Part shown: piece after piece, positions 24,319 to 31,187 of the stretch
Layout: each line of letters begins with the position of its first letter
How positions within the stretch are numbered: position 1 is the first letter of the stretch
From: an uncultured Oscillospiraceae bacterium
GTDB lineage: Bacteria; Bacillota; Clostridia; Oscillospirales; Ruminococcaceae
Length of the DNA stretch: 57,978 bases
Direction: 5' to 3'
Assembly: GCA_904396495.1 (NCBI GenBank)
Contig: CAJFOJ010000031.1
Location: forward strand, 1 to 57,978
The notes under the pieces: generated by a model
Seen by the model: only the letters and a program-made list of their open reading frames with translations
What the model was told of the DNA's origin: nothing
Databases searched by the model: none
Made by a program: the position numbers and the translations under genes

Positions 24319-24347
24319 ATTATAATCATATTATGCCACTAAGTCAA
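24319..24347 (-). promoter_or_regulatory. Sigma-A promoter of the toxin-antitoxin operon
   Basis: On the minus strand TTGACT (24347-24342), a 17-base spacer and TATAAT (24324-24319). An imperfect ATAATATGATTATAATAT dyad overlaps the -10 and is a plausible antitoxin operator. Confidence 0.78.
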
Positions 24348-24906
24348 TAGGGCTGTAAAATTTGGAGTTGCAAACCCGCCCCACGGTTTCCCCGCACCTC
24401 CTCACCCGTAGAGGCGGGGCCCCTTGTCCCACCCCTTCCCCGTAAAAAGGCGACAAAAAATCCCCCTGCATTGCAGGGGGACCCTATCCCGTCAACCTAT
24501 TTGCCCAAATGGGAACCCGTTTCTCCTCCGGGCCCCACGCCGGCCAGCGCCGGCAGCTTCCCAGCAGTTTCCGAAAGCCGCTCCACAGAGGGGAGAAAAA
24601 GCCAACCCCTCTGCTTCCTGACCCCGAAAACAAATAAAAAATGCCGCGTACAGTTCCCGCTGGTTTCCCAGCATTCCCCATACAACAGCATTAGATGTCA
24701 AATCCAAAGCGGTGATACGCCCTTCAAACCTTGCCTTTTGCAGAATCCATCCACATTTTTTCTCAAGCCTGCCGCGGGGGGTGTGATAAAATGTTATGAT
24801 AAAAGCACTGGAAAAGGACCAACATGTTTCCAGTGTTAGAACATGCCCGAAAATGTGTGACCAGGGTTTACCCCCGCCCTTCCTTGGCGGCAACCTGAAT
24901 CCCGGC
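24348..24906. other. Noncoding interval right of the toxin-antitoxin promoter
   Basis: No credible gene. A CCCCCTGCATTGCAGGGGGACCC hairpin lies at about 24462-24484, and a diverged GTAGAGGCGGGG element, lacking a full second arm, at about 24409-24420. Confidence 0.45.
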
Positions 24907-24935
24907 TTGTAATGTCGAGAAAAATGTGTTATAAT
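24907..24935 (+). promoter_or_regulatory. Sigma-A-type promoter firing rightward into a structured noncoding region
   Basis: TTGTAA (24907-24912), 17 bases, TATAAT (24930-24935). The predicted start is near 24942. Confidence 0.68.
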
Positions 24936-24941
24936 GTCTCC

Positions 24942-25031
24942 TGCGGCGTGGTTCGTCCGGTTGTATGGAGATTGCCCTCCTGCAATCCTGCGTCCCGGTG
25001 TCCTACCACCGGGCCAGGCGCCGCAATTTTT
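24942..25031 (+). ncRNA. Candidate structured small RNA (~90 nt), unidentified
   Basis: Downstream of the rightward promoter, TGCGGCG (24942) pairs with CGCCGCA (25019-25025), which is followed by a T run (25027-25031). Inside are a hairpin GATTGC-CCTCCT-GCAATC (24970-24987) whose loop is the anti-Shine-Dalgarno sequence, and a second hairpin CCCGGTG-TCCTAC-CACCGGG (24994-25013). No coding frame fits. It does not match SRP RNA or tmRNA motifs as I remember them, and a 6S-type RNA cannot be excluded. A strong promoter on the other strand faces it, so the reverse strand may also be transcribed. Confidence 0.5.
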
Positions 25032-25103
25032 AGTTGTTTTCTCGGAACAACGCGCGCCGCTCGGAGCAAGCCCCCGGCGTCAGACCATCATTCCTTACTT
25101 GAT

Positions 25104-25132
25104 ATTATAATGGCTATTTCGCCGAATGTCAA
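25104..25132 (-). promoter_or_regulatory. Perfect-consensus sigma-A promoter firing leftward across the candidate small RNA
   Basis: On the minus strand TTGACA (25132-25127), a 17-base spacer and TATAAT (25109-25104). The transcript would start near 25097 and run through the complement of the 24942-25031 RNA. There is no credible start codon and ORF behind it. Confidence 0.75.
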
Positions 25133-25254
25133 GGAAGGGGATGGATGAAGTTTCCATTTTTTAGATTTTAGTAACAATTTACAAAAAATTTCCATAATTT
25201 TTGAAAATCGTCCGTTTGGGGCGATTTTTTTGTTTTTGGCGATTTCTCCCAAGA

Positions 25255-25353
25255 GGACAGGCGTAATGGGTAAGAAGATAAGCGTAATAGGCAGAGGATC
25301 GGTGCAATGGGATAGAGAATCGGCGTAATAGGCTGGAGGACCGGTGTGATAGG
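25255..25353. repeat. Five tandem 20-21 bp repeats
   Basis: The core GCGTAATRGG recurs at about 25261, 25282, 25302, 25323 and 25344 with spacing 20-21 bases. Each is followed by GAGGATCGG-like sequence, with degeneration at both ends. It lies directly beside the 12-bp-period array. Confidence 0.78.
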
Positions 25354-25369
25354 TCGTCCCACCCCGTCG

Positions 25370-25655
25370 AATGCAAAAATGAATACAGGAATGAATACAG
25401 GAATAAATACAGGAATGATGAAAAAATGCACGGTAGTAATGAATACCATAATAAATATCGTATTGAATACACGACTAAATACACTAATAAATACACTACA
25501 AAAGTGATATATAAATGATAATTTATAATATGGTATAAAATATAATGATGAATACATTACAAATATATCATAATAAATACACTACAAAAATACCATATGA
25601 ATTGTAATGTAAAATATCATAATAAATACACTACAGAATATAAAATCGAATACGT
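25370..25655. repeat. AT-rich tandem array with 12-bp period (array 1)
   Basis: AATAC/AATAT cores occur at 25382, 25394, 25406, 25442, 25454, 25466, 25478 and 25490, all in exact 12-base phase, then less regularly to about 25650. Early units read AATACAGGAATG, later ones AATACACTACTA-like. The array is far more AT-rich than the surrounding DNA. Hydrophobic open frames through it are repeat artefacts. Confidence 0.82.
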
Positions 25656-25700
25656 GCCCTTCCGTCGAAGAACCCCTTGTAGGCCATTTTGAGCTCTCCA
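25655..25700 (-). pseudogene. Duplicated 3'-end fragment of the sigma-like regulator gene
   Basis: About 40 bases here (AAATGGCCTACAAG..GTTCTTCGACGG on the minus strand) match the last codons of the regulator gene at 26564-27142, where MAYKRFFDG is encoded. The copy carries a deletion just before it and substitutions. It abuts array 1 exactly as the intact gene end abuts array 2. Confidence 0.7.
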
Positions 25701-25915
25701 GGATAGCGCTCTGACGTCCTATCCCGGACATCGTATCTTCATTGGCCTCTTTCCCGGCAGACAAGGGACAAATCCCCACAAGCGCAGCTGCCCGGCGGTT
25801 TCCGCATCCCGCCCGGAACCGCTTTCACATCGTTTTATCCTCCCCACCCAGCGGATGGGGACAAAATTCTAAGCTCTGTTCCCCATCCTCCTGGCCGTCC
25901 GATAGGGGGAACGTT

Positions 25916-26200
25916 TCAGTCCTGCCAGTGAATCTTGAGATAATCGGCAGCCTCCTCGCCGTCGTAATCATACTGTTTTGCGTATTTCGTCACCAGCCAC
26001 ACCGCCGTCTCCAAGGCGTCCTGTGACTGTTGCCAATGCTCCACAAAATTGTTGTAAATTGCCGGATAAGCCGATGTCCCTCCCACAAAGAAGAACGGGT
26101 CCATATCGTCCAGCAGCACTTCCAATCCCCTCTCTCGGGTCCAGATGTACTGCTCGTCCAAGATAGAAAACATTTTGTCATATGCTTCTTTGCAATTCAT
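25916..26200 (-). CDS. Small acidic protein of unknown function (94 aa)
   Basis: ATG at 26200 follows GATAAGGAGC; the frame stays open further upstream without a good start. MNCKEAYDKMFSILDEQYIWTRERGLEVLLDDMDPFFF..TSAYPAIYNNFVEHWQQSQDALETAVWLVTKYAKQYDYDGEEAADYLKIHW is helical, acidic and Trp/Tyr-rich. In size and style it resembles immunity proteins of polymorphic toxin systems, but I cannot place it in a family and no partner toxin is adjacent. It is flanked by the two AT-rich arrays, so it may have arrived with the segment duplication. Confidence 0.65.
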   Translation of the reverse strand: MNCKEAYDKMFSILDEQYIWTRERGLEVLLDDMDPFFFVGGTSAYPAIYNNFVEHWQQSQDALETAVWLVTKYAKQYDYDGEEAADYLKIHWQD

Positions 26201-26309
26201 ACGGATGCTCCTTATCGAATTTCTGTGATTTTGATTAGAAAAATACATGGCGCACAAGATGGGTTGTTTGTGCATATTGTACCATATTTTTCACGGTTGG
26301 AACAGATTC

Positions 26310-26565
26310 ATCTGTCGAATACACCGATGAATACAAAAATAAATACAGAAATGAATATAAAAATGATGATAAAGAGCAAGGCAGAAACAAATACTATCAT
26401 AAGTATCTGATTCAATATATTATAAAATACCTTATTGAATATCAGATTGAATACACTACTAAATATCCTATTGATTACACTATAAAATACCCTATTAGAT
26501 ATTGGATTGAATGCATTACAAAATACCTTATTGGATATCTAGTTGAATATATTACTAAATATATT
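26310..26565. repeat. AT-rich tandem array with 12-bp period (array 2)
   Basis: It begins AATACACCGATG, AATACAAAAATA, AATACAGAAATG. After a short disordered stretch it continues with pairs such as ATTGAATACACT, ACTAAATATCCT, ATTGATTACACT and ATAAAATACCCT, ending at the stop codon of the regulator gene. Period and core match array 1, though unit order and sequence differ. Confidence 0.82.
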
Positions 26566-27142
26566 ATCGTATACAGTCTCTCCCGTCAAAGAACCGCTTG
26601 TAGGCCATTTTGACGCTCTCCGGTGTGACATTCATCCGATGCGCCACCTGGACCCAGCTGAGGCCGTCCAAATGCCGGTAGCGCAAGATCTGCCGCATTC
26701 TAGAATCCTCCACCGACTGGACAAAGGAAAGCAGCCGGTTCTGCTCTCTGAGGCAGCGCTCCACCCCTTCCAGCAGTAGTTTTTCCTGGACATGGATAAG
26801 CTCCACCGTCCGCGCCACCGGGTCGGAGACGCCGCCACTCCGGGGCATCCCCGACATAGTGGGACTCTTGAGGGTGTTGCGCAGCTCTCTGATGCGCTGT
26901 CTCTGCCCCTCGATTTCCCGCTGAAGAAAGGAGAGCTGGTTCAGCTCTTCCCGGGTCACCGCCGCCTCGTGTAGGTCTGTTTTTTCCTCTTCGCCAGGCC
27001 GTTCCCCGCCCACTTCTCCTCCGTCTGATTCGCCCCCAGCTGACGGCGCGCCACCGAAGACTGCGTCGGCCCCAGCCTGGCCTCCTAGTCCTTTTATCAC
27101 GGCGACTCCTTCGCTATCCGCCTGCCATCTCACTGTGTTCAT
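26564..27142 (-). CDS. Phage sigma-like transcriptional regulator (DUF1492/RinA/ArpU type, 192 aa)
   Basis: I chose ATG 27142 (MNTVRWQADSEGV), six bases after AGGAGGG; an ATG two codons earlier abuts that site. Residues ~65-110 form a coiled coil (TREELNQLSFLQREIEGQRQRIRELRNTL). The C-terminus MRQILRYRHLDGLSWVQVAHRMNVTPESVKMAYKRFFDG is a sigma-70 region-4-like helix-turn-helix, as in phage late-gene activators. The location between replication and terminase modules fits control of late transcription. Its last codons merge into array 2, and its 3' end is duplicated at 25655. Confidence 0.8.
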   Translation of the reverse strand: MNTVRWQADSEGVAVIKGLGGQAGADAVFGGAPSAGGESDGGEVGGERPGEEEKTDLHEAAVTREELNQLSFLQREIEGQRQRIRELRNTLKSPTMSGMPRSGGVSDPVARTVELIHVQEKLLLEGVERCLREQNRLLSFVQSVEDSRMRQILRYRHLDGLSWVQVAHRMNVTPESVKMAYKRFFDGRDCIR

Positions 27143-27193
27143 CGCCATCCCTCCTGACATCCTCCCCGGCCGCCCGTCCTGGCGGCTCGTCAT

Positions 27194-27646
27194 TTTCTAC
27201 GGCTTAAAATTGTCGCTTAACGCACCTTTATTATGTTTGCAATAATTTTTTAAGTGCTATTTATACACATAATTTGCACTGCATTTTGTAATTTCCGTCC
27301 TAAGCCCACTGCCAATCTATCAGCTAACTTCTTTCTCGTCCGCCCGACCTTCAGCCGTCCCTACAGTCAGCTTCCAGTCGGTCAAACATCCAACCTCCCC
27401 GCCCATCAGGCAGCCAGACTCTCCCTGCCAATTGCGCAGTTATCCCTCCCGCCGGCCACACAACCGACCTCTCCGCCGGCCACGCAACCGACCTCTCCGC
27501 CGGCTACACAGCTGACCTTTCCAGTTGCGCAGCCGTTTTCGACGCGGCGACTTCTCCCTTCGAGGGTCCGTCCCGTTCCCCTCACCGGAGGGCCTGGCGC
27601 CCGGCACCTCAAAAATCGCTTTACGCAACTTTCTTCTCAAAAAAAT
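27194..27646. other. Intergenic region with 24-bp tandem repeats
   Basis: At about 27446-27520 three near-perfect 24-bp units (TCCGCCGGCCACACAACC..) lie in a longer stretch of diverged related units starting near 27355. The right part (27200-27290) is AT-rich and may contain the promoter of the sigma-like gene. No gene was seen; the long + strand frame here is repeat-derived (PPATQPTS units). Confidence 0.6.
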
Positions 27647-28198
27647 TTAATCGGTTTCCTTCCGCATCCGAAAGGGGGCGAAATACCGCCGCAGCAGCGC
27701 CTTTTCCCCCTTGAGGAGAGGCACTTCCGCCGCCGCCCGGACGTTTTCCACACTCCGGTTGAGGATTCTCGCCACCATGGGCAGCGGCATCCCCTCCTCC
27801 AGCCACTTGTGGACGAGGTACACCGTCTGTCTGGAAAAGGCCCGGTCCCTGTCGGGGGTTAGGTCTTCGTCGTAGCCCTCCAAGGGCAGTTCCGCCCAAT
27901 CCTCCCAGGACAGCAGCCCTTCGCTTGCCGCTCTCCCATCCGGCCCGGAGCCCTCCCACGGGGACTTCTCCCACTCCATGGCCCCTTTTTCCCGGAACGC
28001 CTCCAGGGCATCCGCCGCGCCCTCGTCCCAGGCCACACAAACGCTCCGAAAGCGCGCCTTCCCGGCGTCCACCGGTTCCCGCCGCGATGTTTCCCGCCGC
28101 GTCATCCAGCCCGCCTCCGGCAGCCTACGGCCTTTCCGTGATTTTTTCGCCGCCTGGCGGGAGGCCCCGCCCACTTTGGCGTATTTTCTCTGATTCAT
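27647..28198 (-). CDS. Hypothetical phage protein (183 aa)
   Basis: ATG at 28198 follows CAGGAGGGG. The N-terminal ~50 residues are Arg/Lys-rich (QRKYAKVGGASRQAAKKSRKGRRL). The C-terminal half includes DRDRAFSRQTVYLVHKWLEEGMPLPMVARILNRSVENVRAAAEVPLL, which looks like a helix-turn-helix of the type that decides by small sequence-specific contacts. It lies 17 bases after the replication gene and is probably co-transcribed. A DNA-binding or regulatory role is likely; the family is not recognised. Confidence 0.65.
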   Translation of the reverse strand: MNQRKYAKVGGASRQAAKKSRKGRRLPEAGWMTRRETSRREPVDAGKARFRSVCVAWDEGAADALEAFREKGAMEWEKSPWEGSGPDGRAASEGLLSWEDWAELPLEGYDEDLTPDRDRAFSRQTVYLVHKWLEEGMPLPMVARILNRSVENVRAAAEVPLLKGEKALLRRYFAPFRMRKETD

Positions 28199-28214
28199 CG
28201 AACCCCTCCTGTTC

Positions 28215-29603
28215 TCAGACCGCCCCGCCGCCCTTTTTGGGGAATTTCGGGACGTGAAACCCCAGCTTTTCAAAGGCCTCCAAGTCGTAGGAAGGCGGCG
28301 CCTTCCCGCCACCCACGTCTAGCCGCCCTTCAGCCAGCCTTTGCCGCACAATAGCCGCCATATACGAGTACGGTTTCCCCAGCCGTTTGGCCTCGCCCAC
28401 CGCGTAGCGGATGAGCTCCGGCGGCGCGCCGCCCCGCAAAAAGCCCTCGATCTCTTCCCGGCAGTTTTTTGGCACAGAGGCAAATTCCCCCCGCACCAGC
28501 GCCACCGCCCAATGGATGGAATCTCCATTGCCCAACTGTCCGTCCTCATCGACGCCGCCCGTCAGGCTCTTTTTCTCCATCGGCGTTTTGGAAAGGGGGG
28601 CCCCAGCTGCCCCAGACGGATTCCCCACCCGGTTTTTAGCAGCGCCTCCCCCCTTTTCCTCTCCTTTCCTTTTCTTTCTTTTCCTTTGGGGATTTTTCCC
28701 GCCGGAATTCTCCACAGAAATACACTGTTTTTCTATTAAAGACACATTTATCCCCAAAGCACCCGCTTCGATGCCTGGATTTTCGCCTCCTGGCCCAGCC
28801 GCCTGCCCGTCCATGGAGGCAGGTTCCGCCTCACTTTGGACAGACGCCACCCCTGGCTCCCCATGCGGGCCATCCGTTTTCCCCATGGATTTCCCGGGTG
28901 CCGGGAGGTCTCCTCCCACCGGCCCGGCCTCGTCCGGCAGGCTCCCCGCTTTCGGACGCAGCCCGGCTCCTGGCGGCACACCACCTGTGCCCACCGATTC
29001 GGCCTCCCCTTCGTCCGTTATCTGCGTTGCCCCAGTCAACGTGTCACCCTTCTCCCCGGGCTTTTTTGCGCCGCCTGAGCCTCTGCCGGACGGCGTCCCT
29101 TTCCCCGGACGGCTTTCCCGCACCGAAGGCTCCCCGCCGGTCCCGCGGCCGTCCTTGCATGCCGCCTGTTCCTCCCCCCGGGCCAGAATGCAGGCCGAGG
29201 TCTCCCGCGGGCCCAACAGCCACAGTTCCCCGCGGATGGAGATAGGCGTTTTTCGCCCGGCGTTTTCCTTTGCCCGCTGGTACCGGGCCTGGATGCCCCG
29301 GGAGGTGAGCACCCCAAATTCCCGGAACAGCTCCCCGTGAACCAACTGCCGTTCCACCATAAAATCCAGCAACCCCACAAGGGTCTCCCGGTCGATTTGA
29401 AGCTCCGCCGACGCCACTTCCAAAAACTCGTCGTCGCAGCGGACAAAAAACCCCTTGTCCCGGTAAATTTCGCAGAGGATGTAAAGGTAAAAGGCCACTC
29501 CTTCGCAGCCGAACCGGGCAAAAAGCACCTTGATCTTCCGATCGGAAAAAAAGTCCACGTCAAAGGGAAAATAGTCGAGCCCTATCTTCTGCGGCCGCGC
29601 CAT
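28215..29603 (-). CDS. Phage replication initiation protein with Lin1244/DUF4373 N-terminal domain (462 aa)
   Basis: ATG at 29603 (MARPQKIGLDYFPFDVDFFSD) has GGGAGG nine bases upstream; the 14 extra codons to 29645 are unlikely. Residues ~1-95 are the Lin1244/Lin1753 winged-helix domain (..DRKIKVLFARFGCEGVAFYLYILCEIYRDKGFF.. DFMVERQLV..). A long Gly/Pro/Glu-rich linker (~150-350) leads to a C-terminal DnaD-like segment (..LIRYAVGEAKRLGKPYSYMAAIVRQRLAEG). Such proteins bind phage origins and recruit the helicase loader. The linker is unusually long. Confidence 0.83.
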   Translation of the reverse strand: MARPQKIGLDYFPFDVDFFSDRKIKVLFARFGCEGVAFYLYILCEIYRDKGFFVRCDDEFLEVASAELQIDRETLVGLLDFMVERQLVHGELFREFGVLTSRGIQARYQRAKENAGRKTPISIRGELWLLGPRETSACILARGEEQAACKDGRGTGGEPSVRESRPGKGTPSGRGSGGAKKPGEKGDTLTGATQITDEGEAESVGTGGVPPGAGLRPKAGSLPDEAGPVGGDLPAPGKSMGKTDGPHGEPGVASVQSEAEPASMDGQAAGPGGENPGIEAGALGINVSLIEKQCISVENSGGKNPQRKRKKRKGEEKGGGAAKNRVGNPSGAAGAPLSKTPMEKKSLTGGVDEDGQLGNGDSIHWAVALVRGEFASVPKNCREEIEGFLRGGAPPELIRYAVGEAKRLGKPYSYMAAIVRQRLAEGRLDVGGGKAPPSYDLEAFEKLGFHVPKFPKKGGGAV

Positions 29604-29645
29604 ACCGCACCGCCTCCCGTCGTCCTCCATCGTACCATCCCCCAT

Positions 29646-30278
29646 AGGGGGAATCCCGTTAAAACCGTCCCGCCTGCATCCGCCCTTTTAAAGAAGCACA
29701 CGCCCTCTGCTGTCCGAAAGGCCCATCTCAAAGCCGGGTTCCTCCCTCTATCCGCCCGGCCTTTTCCGCCGCAGCCCCCCAATAGGCCCCAAAACCCCAT
29801 CCGGGGATTTCCTTCACAGGCCTTGCACCGCCTCCCCCGGGAATAGGTTACAAGGCCGTCAATCCGCCGCCCCAAGGACCTCTCCTTGGGATCGCCAAAC
29901 AATCCTTTCCGGGAACCCTCTCCACAATGGTCAGGCCGCCATCCGGGCTTCTCCCCCAGACGGCACCTTCCGCCCAACTGGCCGGCGCCCTGCCATTTTC
30001 CAAAGGCTTCCCTTTGCCCGATGCCGCCGACGGCCTCCAAAAAGTTCCCGACACCTGAGCGGAGGTACCAAAAATTTTTCACATCACACCCCGTCCTTTC
30101 CCCGCAAGCGTTTGCTCCCGCTTGGATTTTTATCGTACATCCCCACACAAGGGGTCAAAACATTCGGGGAGCAGGGCCTTTTGCAAGGCCCTTCCCACAC
30201 GCATCAACAACTCTCCCAAATCATATCCAACAAATATTGGAAGCTAGGTCCGCCATTTTGTTCAAAAACTCGCCCGTA
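29646..30278. other. Gap between replication and Cro-like genes
   Basis: About 630 bases. No frame has a ribosome-binding site plus protein-like sequence. It ends at an operator-like dyad just after the cro-like gene. Confidence 0.45.
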
Positions 30279-30293
30279 GTTGCATAATGCAAC
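30279..30293. promoter_or_regulatory. Operator-like dyad GTTGCATAATGCAAC
   Basis: A perfect inverted repeat with arms TTGCA/TGCAA and a 3-base centre, just past the stop of the cro-like gene. A second copy with the same arms lies at 30516-30530 in the cro leader. Confidence 0.6.
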
Positions 30294-30296
30294 ACA

Positions 30297-30500
30297 TCAT
30301 GCAAAAAAATACTCCCCAAAAGCTTCGTCGCCGATCTGTAACAATCGCGCTAACGCTTCGGCTTCGGTCAAGTTGAGACCGGACTTGTTGTTCAGTTTTT
30401 TAACTGTAACAGCAAGGGATAGATGTAGTGCCGACGCGGCTTCCCTGTCGGAAATACCCAACTGAGCCATACGTCCTCTGAGTTTTGATGTGTTTACCAT
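30297..30500 (-). CDS. Small Cro-like helix-turn-helix protein (67 aa)
   Basis: MVNTSKLRGRMAQLGISDREAASALHLSLAVTVKKLNNKSGLNLTEAEALARLLQIGDEAFGEYFFA has the DUF739/Cro-like HTH layout: helix 2 REAASALH, turn, recognition helix LAVTVKKLNN. It is divergent from the S24 repressor 690 bases away and opens the leftward early operon, so it is probably the lytic switch protein. The promoter TTGACA-17-TATGAT and an operator dyad precede it. Confidence 0.78.
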   Translation of the reverse strand: MVNTSKLRGRMAQLGISDREAASALHLSLAVTVKKLNNKSGLNLTEAEALARLLQIGDEAFGEYFFA

Positions 30501-30515
30501 TACAATCCCATTTCT

Positions 30516-30530
30516 ATTGCATTGTGCAAC
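30516..30530. promoter_or_regulatory. Operator-like dyad ATTGCATTGTGCAAC in the cro leader
   Basis: Arms TTGCA/TGCAA with 3-base centre, located at about the transcription start of the cro promoter, where bound protein would block transcription. It shares its arms with 30279-30293. Confidence 0.62.
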
Positions 30531-30543
30531 TTATAGTGTTTTT

Positions 30544-30572
30544 ATCATACAGCAAAACCGAGAGCTTGTCAA
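30544..30572 (-). promoter_or_regulatory. Leftward early promoter for the cro-like gene
   Basis: On the minus strand TTGACA (30572-30567), 17 bases, TATGAT (30549-30544). The predicted start is near 30537. Confidence 0.75.
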
Positions 30573-30697
30573 TAGCGTAACGCGACAAAAAACAAAACTT
30601 TGTGAAAAAGTACCAAGTGATTTGCAAGCACCTTGGATAACGCATAAAAAATGCTGCACAAAAGACAAAAAAATGCCAAAACTGACAGGAAAATTCG

Positions 30698-30726
30698 TTG
30701 CGCGCTGCAAAATAATGTGGTATAAT
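30698..30726 (+). promoter_or_regulatory. Rightward promoter at the head of the hairpin chain
   Basis: TTGCGC (30698-30703), 17 bases, TATAAT (30721-30726). The transcript would begin just before the first hairpin at 30737. Confidence 0.6.
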
Positions 30727-30736
30727 ATCCACAAAT

Positions 30737-31046
30737 GGCACACAAAGTGTGCCGGCACCAACGGTGCAAAGTTTTGCAAAGCAAAACTTTTTTGTCAATG
30801 ATTATCATCATAATCAAAACGGCAAAGCCGTTTTGCGCCGCTCAATGCGGCGCAAAAGCCCTTTGAGGCTTGCGGATGTGATATAATAAATCCAATTCAA
30901 AAGATTTTCGTAGAAAACCTTTTGACCGCACTTTGTGCGGTTGCTAAAATGTCAGCATTTTAGCATTGCATTTCTTTTATCATCATCCGGTCCTGCTCAC
31001 GCAGGACTACGGCGGACAAGTCCGTCTTCAAGTCCCTAAAGGGATT
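30737..31046. repeat. Chain of about ten consecutive short-loop hairpins
   Basis: Perfect or near-perfect stems with 2-5 base loops: 30737-30753 (GGCACAC/AAA), 30755-30767 (GCACC/AAC), 30768-30790 (AAAGTTTTGC/AAA, then T run), 30816-30834 (AAAACGGC/AAA), 30835-30853 (GCGCCGC/TCAAT), 30925-30941 (ACCGCAC/TTT), 30943-30964 (GCTAAAATG/TCAG), 30990-31007 (GTCCTGC/TCAC), 31013-31024 (CGGAC/AA), 31032-31045 (GTCCC, G-T pair). An extended -10 (TGATATAAT, 30879-30887) lies in the middle. No gene was found on either strand. It occupies the region between cro and the repressor. Confidence 0.8.
30768..30794 (+). terminator. Terminator-like hairpin within the chain
   Basis: AAAGTTTTGC-AAA-GCAAAACTTT followed by TTTG. 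With the promoter at 30698 it would delimit a transcript of only ~60 nt with three hairpins. Confidence 0.55.
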
Positions 31047-31187
31047 CGCGGGTATGGTATCACACCCACAAATAGCACACTGTAAAAACAACATACCGAC
31101 AACGTCTAATCTCCAGACAGAGAGGGCCCCCGGCCCGATTTTACACCATCCCATTTAAAAATAAAAAGGAAAGAAGGATACGAGAAC

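Noticed and set aside
24942..25031. SRP RNA, tmRNA or tRNA
   Set aside because: None of the conserved SRP loop sequence, tmRNA tag region or cloverleaf features is present. A 6S RNA was considered but cannot be confirmed by eye.
25168..25557. Hydrophobic open frame with VFIPVFIP-type repeats
   Set aside because: It is generated by the 12-bp and 21-bp DNA repeats and has no ribosome-binding site; repeats in noncoding DNA are the simpler reading.
25370..26565. 12-bp arrays as CRISPR
   Set aside because: Period too short, no spacers, no cas genes; degenerate AT-rich iterons instead.
27254..27862. 202-aa + strand frame with PPATQPTS repeats
   Set aside because: Produced by the 24-bp DNA repeat and the antisense of the 27647-28198 gene.
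29582..30148. 188-aa minus-strand frame right of the replication gene
   Set aside because: Gly/Arg-rich low-complexity sequence, overlapping the replication gene start, without a ribosome-binding site.
30514..30798. Hydrophobic Cys/Phe-rich minus-strand frames in the immunity region
   Set aside because: They overlap the cro promoter and operator and the hairpin chain, and arise from A/T-rich palindromes.
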